A DNA stretch of 16,729 nt from Proteiniphilum sp. UBA1403 (lineage in GTDB: Bacteria > Bacteroidota > Bacteroidia > Bacteroidales > Dysgonomonadaceae), in the NCBI GenBank assembly GCA_002305715.1, contig DBQD01000041.1, positions 1-16,729 of the forward strand. Direction: 5' to 3'. Below are positions 8,297 through 15,761 of the stretch, piece by piece (the stretch's first letter is position 1; every line of letters begins with the position of its first letter). The notes under the pieces were generated by a model. It was not told the DNA's origin and searched no databases. It saw only the letters and a list, made by a program, of their open reading frames with translations. Both the position numbers and the translations under genes were made by a program.

Positions 8297-9979
8297 TTAA
8301 AACAATCCTGTTATTTCACCATCGTCATCAACGTCCATATTGACCGCCGCAGGAACTTTGGGCAATCCCGGCATCAACATCATGTTGCCGCAAACAGCTA
8401 CCAAAAAGCCCGCACCTGCCGAAAGATTGACGTCGGAAACAGTCAGCACCCAACCCTTGGGTGCTCCAATCATATTGGGATCGTCTGACAAAGACATTTG
8501 AGTTTTGGCAATACAAACAGGTAAATTGCCAAAACCGAATTCAAGAAATCGATCTAATTTCTTTCTGATTTTTGGACTGATAATAATGTCTTTTGCACCA
8601 TACATCTGTGTAGCGATCGTACGGATTTTTTCTTCGATGGGCATATCGACACTGTACAGAAATTTCTTTTGTGGATTTTTATATTGTTCCACTATATGAA
8701 TGGTTTTCTCTGCCAGCTCGATGGTTCCTGCTCCTCCTTTGGCAAACGCTTCATGGGGGGCAGATTCAACTTTAAGTTCGGCACAAAGCTTTTCGATCAT
8801 CTCAATTTCCTTGGCTGTGTCGAACGGGAACCTGTTGATAGCTACCAACACGGGCACACCAAACTTTTTCATGTTTCGGATGTGTACCTCTAAATTTTTC
8901 AGACCCTTGGCAAATGCTTCCAAATTTTCTTCCTGAAGGGCCGATGCAGGCTTTTGGGGAACGCCACCGTGGAATTTTATTGCCCTGCAGGTGGCTACAA
9001 TAACAACGACCGAGGGCCAGATAGGGTTGTCGCGGCAGACGATGTTGAAAAACTTCTCGCCGCCCAATTCCGTTCCGAAACCGCATTCAGTCACCACATA
9101 ATCAGACAGTTTAAGTGCAATTTTATCGGCCAAAACGCTGTTGGTGCCGTGCGCAATGTTTGCAAAAGGACCGGCATGCACCAAGGCGGGCGTGTTCTCG
9201 GTGGTTTGTACCAGATTAGGCATGATGGCATCGTTCAGGATAACCGCCATGGCTCTGTGAGCCTCCAAATCCCTGGCGCGGATCAATTGTTGTTTGTTGT
9301 CGTACGCCACCACTATTTCGCCCAACCTTCTCTTTAAATCAGCACGAGATTTTGAAAGTGCCAGGATGGCCATGATTTCCGAAGCGGCCGTAATGACAAA
9401 ACCGGTTTCCCTGGGAACACCATTGGCCGATCCGCCCAGCCCCACAACGATATTTCGTAAAGCCCTGTCGTTCATATCCATGGTTCTTTTCCACAGGATG
9501 CGATTCAAATCGATATTGAACTCGTTGCCTTTGATAATGTGGTTGTCGATCATGGCAGCCAGCAGGTTGTGAGCCGTAGCAATAGCACTGAAATCACCAT
9601 TGAATTGCAGGTTGATCAGTTCCATGGGAAGCACTTGCGAATATCCACCGCCGGCAGCTCCCCCTTTCATACCGAAAACAGGACCCAGCGAGGGTTCGCG
9701 TATGGCCACAATAGCTTTCTTACCCAGTCGGTTCAAGGCTTGCCCCAATCCGATTGAAGTCAGCGTTTTACCTTCTCCGAAACTAGTCGGACTCATGGCA
9801 GACACCAAAATCAATTTCCCATCGGGTTGATTCTTGAGTCGTTCCAATATGCTTAATTTGATTTTTCCGGAATAGGTGCCGTACGATTCCAGCTCATCTC
9901 CGAGTATGCCAATTTTTTCAGCTATTTTGGCAATAGGTAACAAAGGTGTTTTTTTTGCGATTTCCAGGTCTGTCAACAT
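8297..9979 (-). CDS. fhs: Formate--tetrahydrofolate ligase (10-formyl-THF synthetase)
   Basis: The cytosolic enzyme activates formate with ATP and tetrahydrofolate to give 10-formyl-THF for one-carbon metabolism and purine synthesis. The 560-residue length is normal. Visible motifs: the P-loop MSPTSFGEGKT (residues 62-72), the conserved REPSLGPVFGMKGGAAGGG near 94-112, GFGTELGGEKFFNI near 301-314, FAKGGAGTIELA near 412-423, and the C-terminal PGLPKVPAA. ATG at 9979 follows a plausible promoter at 10008-10038. It is divergent from kdsA and ends 2 nt before the -33 element of the adhesin promoter, so it appears monocistronic. Nothing looks broken. It could serve formate assimilation or run in reverse with ATP gain; the sequence does not decide this. 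Confidence 0.95.
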   Translation of the reverse strand: MLTDLEIAKKTPLLPIAKIAEKIGILGDELESYGTYSGKIKLSILERLKNQPDGKLILVSAMSPTSFGEGKTLTSIGLGQALNRLGKKAIVAIREPSLGPVFGMKGGAAGGGYSQVLPMELINLQFNGDFSAIATAHNLLAAMIDNHIIKGNEFNIDLNRILWKRTMDMNDRALRNIVVGLGGSANGVPRETGFVITAASEIMAILALSKSRADLKRRLGEIVVAYDNKQQLIRARDLEAHRAMAVILNDAIMPNLVQTTENTPALVHAGPFANIAHGTNSVLADKIALKLSDYVVTECGFGTELGGEKFFNIVCRDNPIWPSVVVIVATCRAIKFHGGVPQKPASALQEENLEAFAKGLKNLEVHIRNMKKFGVPVLVAINRFPFDTAKEIEMIEKLCAELKVESAPHEAFAKGGAGTIELAEKTIHIVEQYKNPQKKFLYSVDMPIEEKIRTIATQMYGAKDIIISPKIRKKLDRFLEFGFGNLPVCIAKTQMSLSDDPNMIGAPKGWVLTVSDVNLSAGAGFLVAVCGNMMLMPGLPKVPAAVNMDVDDDGEITGLF

Positions 9980-10007
9980 GGCGGTTTTATTTTGGCATTA
10001 TAGAACC

Positions 10008-10038
10008 CGAATTTACGTAATTATTTTTTTAATAGCAA
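10008..10038 (-). promoter_or_regulatory. Putative fhs promoter
   Basis: On the minus strand TTG, 20 bp, then TAAATTCG (one mismatch from TAnnTTTG), about 30 bp upstream of the fhs ATG. Position and spacing suit the Bacteroidota consensus. Confidence 0.4.
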
Positions 10039-10065
10039 CACTGAACGTATGGACTTTTTTCGGAA

Positions 10066-10100
10066 TTTCTATGGGGTTTAATTTAAAAGCGCTACCTTCG
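10066..10100 (+). promoter_or_regulatory. Weak putative kdsA-kdsD promoter
   Basis: TTTC, 23 bp, then TACCTTCG (one mismatch from TAnnTTTG), ending about 40 bp before the kdsA ATG. It is the best -7-like box in the divergent fhs/kdsA spacer on this strand, but the -33 match is poor. A short inverted repeat, CTCGT/ACGAG, follows in the leader. Confidence 0.3.
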
Positions 10101-10139
10101 CAACCTCGTGATAACGAGCAACCAACCTAAAATCAGAAA

Positions 10140-10892
10140 ATGAAGCCATTATTCATAGCCGGCCCTTGCGTAATAGAGTCTTTTGAGGTGCTTGACGAAG
10201 TGGCCGCGACCTTGAAGCGCATCAGCATAGCCTACAATATAGATGTATATTTCAAAGCATCCTTTGACAAGGCAAACCGCACGAGTATCCATTCTTACCG
10301 GGGAGTAGGGATGGAACGTGGATTGCAGATGCTCGCCGATGTCAAGGCCAGGCACGGTCTGAAGTTACTTACGGATATCCATGAAAGCCACCAGGCTGCC
10401 CCGGTGGGAGAAGTGGCAGATGCGGTGCAGATTCCCGCCTTCCTTTGCCGTCAGACCGATTTGCTGGTAGCTGCTGCCCGAACAGGTTTACCCGTGAATA
10501 TTAAGAAGGCACAGTTCCTTTCGGGATTGGATATGCAATATCCGGTGGAGAAATGCCGCGAAGCCGGAGCAAGTGATGTGTGGCTTACAGAACGGGGCAA
10601 TACCTTTGGCTACAACAATCTTGTGGTGGACTTTCGTAACATCCCTGACATGAAACAATTCACGTCCCGTGTAATCATGGACTGCACCCACAGTGTGCAA
10701 CGGCCGGGGGCAGCCGGAGGGAAGACAGGGGGGAATCGTGAGTATGTGCCCGCAATGGCGCTTGCCGCTCGGGCCTTTGGGGCGACCGGGTATTTCTTTG
10801 AGGTACATCCCAACCCGGAGAAGGCATTGAGTGACGGGCCGAACATGTTATTTTTGAGGGATTTTGAAAGGGTTGTTAAGTCCTTGATTTGA
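10140..10892 (+). CDS. kdsA: 3-deoxy-8-phosphooctulonate synthase (Kdo-8-P synthase), metal-dependent class
   Basis: The cytosolic enzyme condenses phosphoenolpyruvate with D-arabinose-5-phosphate to give Kdo-8-phosphate, the precursor of the Kdo that links lipid A to the LPS core. The 250 residues form one DAHP-synthase-like TIM barrel. Motifs: GPCVIES (7 residues from G8), FKASFDKANR (38-47), SIHSYRG (49-55), IPAFLCRQTDL (98-108), VNIKKAQF (119-126). Cys10, His184, Glu221 and Asp232 match the metal ligands Cys11/His185/Glu222/Asp233 of the Aquifex aeolicus enzyme, each offset by one. This puts it in the metal-dependent class; the E. coli type has Asn at the Cys position. It is 3 nt upstream of kdsD, so the two are surely co-transcribed, and KdsD makes its substrate. 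Confidence 0.96.
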   Translation: MKPLFIAGPCVIESFEVLDEVAATLKRISIAYNIDVYFKASFDKANRTSIHSYRGVGMERGLQMLADVKARHGLKLLTDIHESHQAAPVGEVADAVQIPAFLCRQTDLLVAAARTGLPVNIKKAQFLSGLDMQYPVEKCREAGASDVWLTERGNTFGYNNLVVDFRNIPDMKQFTSRVIMDCTHSVQRPGAAGGKTGGNREYVPAMALAARAFGATGYFFEVHPNPEKALSDGPNMLFLRDFERVVKSLI

Positions 10893-10895
10893 CAC

Positions 10896-11852
10896 ATGGA
10901 ACAGAGTAACAGAACAATTGCCGAGAAGTGCCTGCGTGATGAAGCACAGGCCATCTTGAATTTAATACCGCAGCTCGACGACCAGTTTGATGCTGCGGTG
11001 GACTTGATTTTGAATTGCAATGGCAAGGTGATAGTCACAGGCGTTGGTAAAAGCGGGCACATCGGCGCAAAAATAGCGGCTACGCTAAGTAGCACGGGTA
11101 CACCGGCTTTTTTTACCAATCCACTTGATGTGTACCACGGAGATTTAGGTGCGATAACGGCCGACGATGTGGTGATTGCCATCTCTCAAAGCGGACATAC
11201 CGATGAGTTGCTCCGCTTCATACCTTTTCTTTTGGAGGAAAAGATTCCACTTATTGGCATCACAAGCAATCCGGGTTCTCTTTTAGCGCGCCACAGTACT
11301 TTTCACATCCATTTGGGAGTGTCCGAAGAGGCCTGCCCGTTGAATTTGGCACCGACCAGCAGCACCACAGCAACACTGGCCATGGGCGATGCGTTGGCTT
11401 GTGTCCTCATTGAGCGGAGAAAATTCGAGGCCCGTGACTTTGCTCGTTTTCATCCCGGAGGGTCGCTGGGGCGTCGCTTACTTACCTGTGCAAGCGACGT
11501 AATGCGTAATGAGGATTTACCTACGATGTCTGAATCCCTCCCGTTGGGAGAAGCCATTATTCGTGTAAGCGAAGGGCGCTTGGGATTATGTGTGGCACTC
11601 GATGAGCAAGAACGCATCATAGGCCTGATTACGGACGGTGATGTGCGCCGTGCCATGCAAAACTTGCGTGAGCGATTTATGGAAACGCCCGTAAGCGAAG
11701 TGATGACCCGTAAACCGAAATGTGTAACCCCGGACACGAAGATACGGGAAATCCAGGACATCATGAATCGAAACAAGATTCATTCCGTTTTGGTGGCAGA
11801 CGAGAAGCAGAGGTTGCTTGGTGTGGTGGACCATTTCATGTGTATGCTCTGA
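10896..11852 (+). CDS. kdsD: Arabinose-5-phosphate isomerase (KpsF/GutQ/KdsD family)
   Basis: Interconverts D-ribulose-5-phosphate and D-arabinose-5-phosphate, the first step of Kdo synthesis, in the cytosol. The 318 residues comprise a SIS (sugar isomerase) domain at about 35-170 with GVGKSGHIG (49-57), HGDLG (81-85), SQSGHTDE (97-104) and FHPGGSLGRRL (185-195), then two CBS domains (about 200-258 and 264-318). Lys52, His81, Glu104, Glu145 and His186 align with E. coli KdsD Lys59, His88, Glu111, Glu152 and His193 at a constant offset of 7. Translation starts 3 nt after the kdsA stop. No kdsC phosphatase follows; the IS3-type element begins about 15 bp after the stop codon. The CBS pair may bind a nucleotide or sugar-nucleotide regulator. 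Confidence 0.95.
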   Translation: MEQSNRTIAEKCLRDEAQAILNLIPQLDDQFDAAVDLILNCNGKVIVTGVGKSGHIGAKIAATLSSTGTPAFFTNPLDVYHGDLGAITADDVVIAISQSGHTDELLRFIPFLLEEKIPLIGITSNPGSLLARHSTFHIHLGVSEEACPLNLAPTSSTTATLAMGDALACVLIERRKFEARDFARFHPGGSLGRRLLTCASDVMRNEDLPTMSESLPLGEAIIRVSEGRLGLCVALDEQERIIGLITDGDVRRAMQNLRERFMETPVSEVMTRKPKCVTPDTKIREIQDIMNRNKIHSVLVADEKQRLLGVVDHFMCML

Positions 11853-11879
11853 AACCTCCCTCTTTCTTGAGACAAAATA

Positions 11880-12002
11880 TTAAGCGACATTTGTAATTCC
11901 TTGTTTTTTAAATTTATACTGTTCCCAAAAATCATCAATAGTTAAATAGTCTAAGGCTGAAAATCTTCTTTGGTGATTATACCAGGACTCAATATAATCA
12001 AA
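11880..12002 (-). pseudogene. Inverted duplicate of the IS3 transposase C-terminus (40 codons)
   Basis: The minus strand encodes 40 residues plus a stop (FDYIESWYNHQRRFSAL... ending QGITNVA), the same as the last 40 residues of OrfB except K to Q, N to D and E to D. The two copies differ by three replacement and two silent changes, so this is not a very fresh duplication; it may derive from a second IS copy. There is no start codon and it is surely non-functional. Confidence 0.8.
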
Positions 12003-12007
12003 TTGTA

Positions 12008-12041
12008 GTTGCTAACTTCGTGTCCCAACTAAGTTAGCAAC
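12008..12041. repeat. 11-bp inverted repeat at the IS junction
   Basis: GTTGCTAACTT and AAGTTAGCAAC flank a 12-nt spacer exactly between the inverted end duplicate and the surviving part of orfA. It could be a rearrangement scar or a hairpin blocking read-in transcription. Confidence 0.5.
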
Positions 12042-12051
12042 TCCAGCTCCT

Positions 12052-12240
12052 GTGTTGTTGTATCGTTGGCGGAAGGAGTTCTCTTTAAAGGGTGAGGCCT
12101 GCTTTCCGGGAAATGGCAACAAGTCTGTCAGTGATGAAGCCAAGCGCATCGCTGATTTGGAGAAGCGTTTGTATGACGCTGAGACAGAGCGTGATATATT
12201 AAAAAAAGCGCTGAACATCATCTCCAAGAGCGGTCGTTGA
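12052..12240 (+). pseudogene. IS3-family OrfA, 5'-truncated (N-terminal HTH largely missing)
   Basis: The readable part (LLYRWRKEFSLKGEACF, then EAKRIADLEKRLYDAETERD and ILKKALNIISKSGR) is the end of the helix-turn-helix plus the leucine-zipper-like helix of an IS3 OrfA. Reading upstream in frame reaches a stop at 12013-12015 without the usual N-terminal half, so about 45 residues appear lost to the rearrangement at the left end. GTG at 12052 is only the first possible start. The AAAAAAAG run at 12201-12208 is the expected -1 frameshift site; slipping there joins the orfB frame. OrfA ends at TGA 12238-12240, overlapping orfB. Confidence 0.75.
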
Positions 12241-13034
12241 TCTATCAGTTTATACGGGACTACAACTCCAAGCGATGGACGATTGAGGTGATGTGTAGAG
12301 TTTTGAAAGTGTCCCGAAGTGGCTATTATCGTTGGCTTAAGGCCCCGGAGGGTAAACGTAAACGCAAGTATATGGAACTGGGTGAAAAGATCAGTAATGC
12401 TTATTTTGCTGCTAAGGGGCGCAATGGCATTCCCCGTTTGGCCAGAGATTTGCAGAAGGCAGGTACGAAGGTATCTCGAATCTCTGTGGCACGTCATATG
12501 AAGCAAATGGGTTTGCGTAGTGTTAAAGCCTGCGTTTCGGACATTACCTACATATCTTGTCTGGATGGATTTCTTTATCTGACCTGCGTGTTGGATCTTT
12601 TTGACAGAAAAGTCATTGGATGGTCTATGAGCAATACTATGACGGCATCCGACACCGTGATACCTGCCATCAGAATGGCCAATAGGAGCAGGCCTTTTAG
12701 CCGGAACATGATTTTCCATTCCGACAGGGGTATTCAATATGCCTGCAAAAAGACGGTCAATGTGTTGAATTGTCTTAATGTTGAACAAAGTATGAGTCGC
12801 AAAGGCGATTGTTGGGATAATGCTGTGGCTGAAAGTTTTTTCAAAACCCTAAAAGCGGAATTGATTTATGGAACTAAACTCAAGACAAGAGAACAAATGC
12901 GCCTGTATGTATTTGATTATATTGAGTCCTGGTATAATCACAAAAGAAGATTTTCAGCCTTAAACTATCTAACAATTGATGAATTTTGGGAACAGTATAA
13001 ATTTAAAAAACAAGGAATTACAAATGTCGCTTAA
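12237..13034 (+). CDS. IS3-family transposase OrfB (DDE), probably internally deleted
   Basis: OrfB supplies the rve-type integrase catalytic core. It is normally made as an OrfAB fusion by -1 frameshift, and the frame is open upstream to the A7G site. HTH_21-like region near 47-95 (RNGIPRLARDL), catalytic Asp102 (VSDITYI), Asp163 (HSDRGIQY) and Glu199 (CWDNAVAESF), with 35 residues between the second Asp and the Glu as in the D-D-35-E signature. Between GLRS (92-95) and VSDITYI (100-106) only four residues remain, where IS3-family proteins usually have a linker of about 35-40. An in-frame deletion is therefore likely and activity is doubtful. TTG at 12237 is a formal start only. Confidence 0.8.
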   Translation: MIYQFIRDYNSKRWTIEVMCRVLKVSRSGYYRWLKAPEGKRKRKYMELGEKISNAYFAAKGRNGIPRLARDLQKAGTKVSRISVARHMKQMGLRSVKACVSDITYISCLDGFLYLTCVLDLFDRKVIGWSMSNTMTASDTVIPAIRMANRSRPFSRNMIFHSDRGIQYACKKTVNVLNCLNVEQSMSRKGDCWDNAVAESFFKTLKAELIYGTKLKTREQMRLYVFDYIESWYNHKRRFSALNYLTIDEFWEQYKFKKQGITNVA

Positions 13035-13055
13035 TATTTTGTCTCAAAAAAGTTT

Positions 13056-13184
13056 GCATAACCAAGTGGCGGATTACGGGGTACTTCCTATCAAGAGGCG
13101 ATGAACTTGATGCGAGGTAGAACGCTCGAATATGCTACAAACCCCGCCATTACTTATACACGACATTATAAGCTGTTGTTAGTC
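13056..13184 (-). repeat. Long imperfect palindrome (attC-like or dispersed-repeat-like) abutting the lipoprotein stop codon
   Basis: On the minus strand it begins GACTAAC, overlapping the TAA of the lipoprotein gene, and ends GTTATGC; each is one base from the integron attC core ends RYYYAAC and GTTRRRY. Inner arms ATAAGTAATGGCGG and CCGCCACTTGGTTAT pair with two mismatches and a bulge. A second stem is TACCTCGCATCAAG against CTTGATAGGAAGTA around a short loop. Against a true attC, the outer GACTAAC does not pair with GTTATGC in the best fold. The IS3 end is only about 10 bp away and may have removed an outer arm. No integrase gene is in the window. Confidence 0.4.
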
Positions 13185-13838
13185 TTTATTTGTCCAAATT
13201 AGTTCTTTTTTGGTGATTTTTAGTTCAAAATCGGGACAAGTTACCCTGCCATCAAAACCACCGAATTCACAAAGAATATTCCCAGTACAGTCCCTAAATT
13301 CAACTAAACCATCAGGGCATTGCACGCACAAATCAATAATAAAACCTTCGGTAGAATCATAAATACATTTATAAATTTCAGCTCTAACCTCGTTTTCTTT
13401 GTTATCGTTCACTAGTTGTTTTAACCAATTTAATTCTTCTAAAGGATTGTTCACATTGCAAAACAAATCATTATTATTGGCTGCAATAGTATCGCCATAA
13501 ATAAGCTCTTTATTCATAACCTCAAGTTCAAAGTCAGGACAGGTATTTCGACCATCTATACCCCCAAATTCACATATTACATTGCTATCACAATCAAAAA
13601 AGACAACCAAGCCGTCTGGGCAATTAACACAAAAATCGACTAAGAAACCTTCATGATTTTTGTATGAGCAGCTGTGAATTGTAATTGGATTTATAGCTTC
13701 AGCAATAATGCTCTTTAACCAAACTAGTTCATTAATTGGGTCATCTACTTTGCAGAATTGGTCATTCTGTGTTGTATTCTTCTTATCGCAACTAAATAGA
13801 GATAAGAAAATAATTAGGATATAATTAATTCTTTTCAT
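13179..13838 (-). CDS. Lipoprotein with two tandem 7-cysteine repeats
   Basis: This 219-residue protein has a lipoprotein signal peptide with lipobox LFSC (Cys17), so it should sit in a periplasm- or surface-facing membrane leaflet. The mature part is two homologous modules, about 26-114 and 124-215. Cysteines are at 29, 57, 70, 73, 83, 89, 100 and at 127, 158, 171, 174, 184, 190, 201; after the first cysteine the spacing (13, 3, 10, 6, 11) is identical in both. Shared motifs: CPDGLV, CEFGG, DGR, TCPDFEL and WLK near the start. This resembles small Bacteroidota DUF-type lipoproteins with a CPD...C.FGG pattern, but I do not recognise a characterised function. It starts 24 nt after the M4 peptidase stop, so likely co-transcribed; a partner or inhibitor role is only a guess. 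Confidence 0.85.
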   Translation of the reverse strand: MKRINYILIIFLSLFSCDKKNTTQNDQFCKVDDPINELVWLKSIIAEAINPITIHSCSYKNHEGFLVDFCVNCPDGLVVFFDCDSNVICEFGGIDGRNTCPDFELEVMNKELIYGDTIAANNNDLFCNVNNPLEELNWLKQLVNDNKENEVRAEIYKCIYDSTEGFIIDLCVQCPDGLVEFRDCTGNILCEFGGFDGRVTCPDFELKITKKELIWTNKD

Positions 13839-13862
13839 AGCAAAATAATTGTTAGATGTTAA

Positions 13863-15761
13863 TTACTTTATTTCTAGTTCTGAACCTAGTTGAACCTCAA
13901 ATTCTTCAATAATCGTGGTTTCGTTTTCTGCATCAAGGGTTAATTTTGCCCCATTCCTAACCGTTACATTACTTACAGAAATATTACACCCCCTTATAGT
14001 TGTATTTGTTATAATCGTATCATATGCAATGGAAGTAGTTGTGCAATCCCCTACGCCTACGGCATGCCATGCACTAGTTACACTTGCAACCGCTTGGCTA
14101 TTAGCTCCAAATAAATCTATTGCGGATTGTAAAGTATGGTCTCTTGCATTGAGAAATGTTGAATTCTGGGTCATGTATAGAGTAAGAGCTCTGTATACAA
14201 TCCTTGCCGCATTATTGATACCGATTCCAGTTACATGGTAGTTATTCCCTATGTCATTTAAACCAGAACCACCAGCCGACAGTAAATAAAACCAATAATT
14301 CATTACTCCACTATTCCTATGGACCCCACAATAATCATTTAAACGAGAAGGAGTACACCCAATTTGATTAATCCAGTTTACTCCTCCGTACGTATCAGGC
14401 TGTCCTTCTGCCTTAGGATTACTCATAGACCGTAACGCGATATGGCCTGGGCGTAATTCAATATCTTCACCTATAAGCCATATCTGCTTATTAGGTGCAG
14501 CATAATTCTCTACACAAGCAGACCAAATATCACTAAGAGATTCATTTATTGCCCCCGACTCATTCCTGTACGCCAGATTGGCTGTATAGGTACATACAGC
14601 ATGACCTATCTCATGTGCAACAATATCTAAACTTGTTAAAATATCAAATCTAGTGTTCCCATCGCCATATGTCATTACTGAACCATTCCAAAAAGCATTC
14701 TCATAATTCGTCCCGTAATGTACGTAACTTTTTATTATTGCACCAGCATCATCATAGCTATCCCTACCATGGATGTTAAGAAAGTAGTCGTAAGTCATCA
14801 TAGCTCCCCAATGAGCATCTAAAGCTCCGTTATCTTTTGCAGCATTATCATATTCAGCACTTGTCCAATTATTATCATTGTCAGTAAAATCGGTTGCATT
14901 AGAGTAAGTTGTAGAGTTATTCATATTGTATGTTTCTATACCCTCACCCCTGTCGCTATCGTAATCCCTAAGTCGATATGTGGAATTATGAAGTTGAGTT
15001 GCAATTGTTCGTGTCCCACTATAACGAGTATGTGCAGTGCCAAGCACTTTCTTTATGATTGGTTCTATATTAATTACATCTCCCGTTAATGCGCTAACGT
15101 ATACATAATCTCTACATAATGGCTCTATTGCGTATATGTTTAACTTGTATGCAAGGTAAAGTGCGGTATCCTCTACAGATAGGTAGTTATGACAGATAAC
15201 TAATTCTGGTTGAGGGTAGAATGAGGTGTCAGCCCTGTTAGTGGTTTTCCTTAACCATTCATTTTCTTCCTCACTTTCCCATATATACTCCTTGGCATTA
15301 ATGTATTCAATTGCTTTCGCCACTGCTGTTTCAAACGATATTACTGGGTTTACATCAACATCTATTGTTTTCAAGTACCAACCATTAGCTGATACCATTT
15401 TATTGTTTTTGTACCTAACCCTAATATCGGTATATTCAATTCTAATACCTTCATAGTATTGGCTGAACCTGTGGTGGGTATAGCCAATTTTGTCTTTCGT
15501 TAAATCTTTAACTTTGAGTCCTTTCTGATAATAGTTTTTTATATCTATCGCATCCTTTATACCTAGCTCCGATTTCAGAAGATTCCTACTATTGACAGGA
15601 CTGGCATGCACTTTTGTTGTGTCAACTACAATATAAAAAGGTTCTAATTTCCCCATATTTCGATTATTCATATTTTGAGAAAAAAGAAACAAAGGGGTAC
15701 AAATTAAGAGTAACAACAGTAACCTAAATCGATAATTGATTCCTATTGTTTTCATCATCAT
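13863..15761 (-). CDS. Secreted thermolysin-family (M4) metallopeptidase
   Basis: A zinc endopeptidase precursor. From the first of three consecutive ATGs (15761) it has 632 residues; the third (15755) is an equally good start. Signal peptide 1-28 (LLLLLLICTPLFLFS), FTP-type propeptide near 60-130 (YYEGIRIEYTDIRV), a PepSY-like segment to about 230, then the M4 catalytic domain: DAHWGAMMTYDYFLNIHGR near 315-333, zinc motif HEIGH 383-387, third ligand Glu407 in AINESLSD, and His481 in VHRNSGVMN, the transition-state histidine. All catalytic residues are intact. After the domain (about 570) comes a roughly 60-residue tail with a VRNGAKLTLDA motif like those in other Bacteroidota exported proteins; no canonical T9SS domain. 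Upstream, the frame stays open into a transposase remnant. Confidence 0.9.
   Translation of the reverse strand: MMMKTIGINYRFRLLLLLLICTPLFLFSQNMNNRNMGKLEPFYIVVDTTKVHASPVNSRNLLKSELGIKDAIDIKNYYQKGLKVKDLTKDKIGYTHHRFSQYYEGIRIEYTDIRVRYKNNKMVSANGWYLKTIDVDVNPVISFETAVAKAIEYINAKEYIWESEEENEWLRKTTNRADTSFYPQPELVICHNYLSVEDTALYLAYKLNIYAIEPLCRDYVYVSALTGDVINIEPIIKKVLGTAHTRYSGTRTIATQLHNSTYRLRDYDSDRGEGIETYNMNNSTTYSNATDFTDNDNNWTSAEYDNAAKDNGALDAHWGAMMTYDYFLNIHGRDSYDDAGAIIKSYVHYGTNYENAFWNGSVMTYGDGNTRFDILTSLDIVAHEIGHAVCTYTANLAYRNESGAINESLSDIWSACVENYAAPNKQIWLIGEDIELRPGHIALRSMSNPKAEGQPDTYGGVNWINQIGCTPSRLNDYCGVHRNSGVMNYWFYLLSAGGSGLNDIGNNYHVTGIGINNAARIVYRALTLYMTQNSTFLNARDHTLQSAIDLFGANSQAVASVTSAWHAVGVGDCTTTSIAYDTIITNTTIRGCNISVSNVTVRNGAKLTLDAENETTIIEEFEVQLGSELEIK

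Larger units (their letters stand above)
11867..13047 (+). mobile_element. IS3-family insertion sequence with aberrant left end
   Basis: Both boundaries carry TTGAGACAAAATATTAAGCG in inverted orientation. Instead of a short terminal repeat, the inverted match is 137 bp long (11867-12003 against 12911-13047, five mismatches by eye). The left copy is therefore an inverted duplicate of the right end, including the end of orfB. Between the ends lie a 5'-truncated orfA, an A7G frameshift site and orfB. No clear target-site duplication is visible. It probably cannot move on its own as it stands. Confidence 0.8.

Noticed and set aside
10610..11182. 190-codon minus-strand frame over the kdsA-kdsD joint
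   Set aside because: Shadow of two well-supported genes; low-complexity translation.
12012..12788. 258-codon minus-strand open frame across the IS3 element
   Set aside because: It is antisense to orfA/orfB, has no recognisable domain, and the plus-strand frames show clear transposase motifs.
11853..13060. Target-site duplication flanking the IS3 element
   Set aside because: The bases outside TTGAGAC on each side (TCTTTC and AAAAGT) do not match as a direct repeat.
13836..13866. A second attC-like site between the M4 peptidase and lipoprotein genes
   Set aside because: CTAAC occurs there, but the spacer is only 24 nt and cannot fold into a comparable hairpin.
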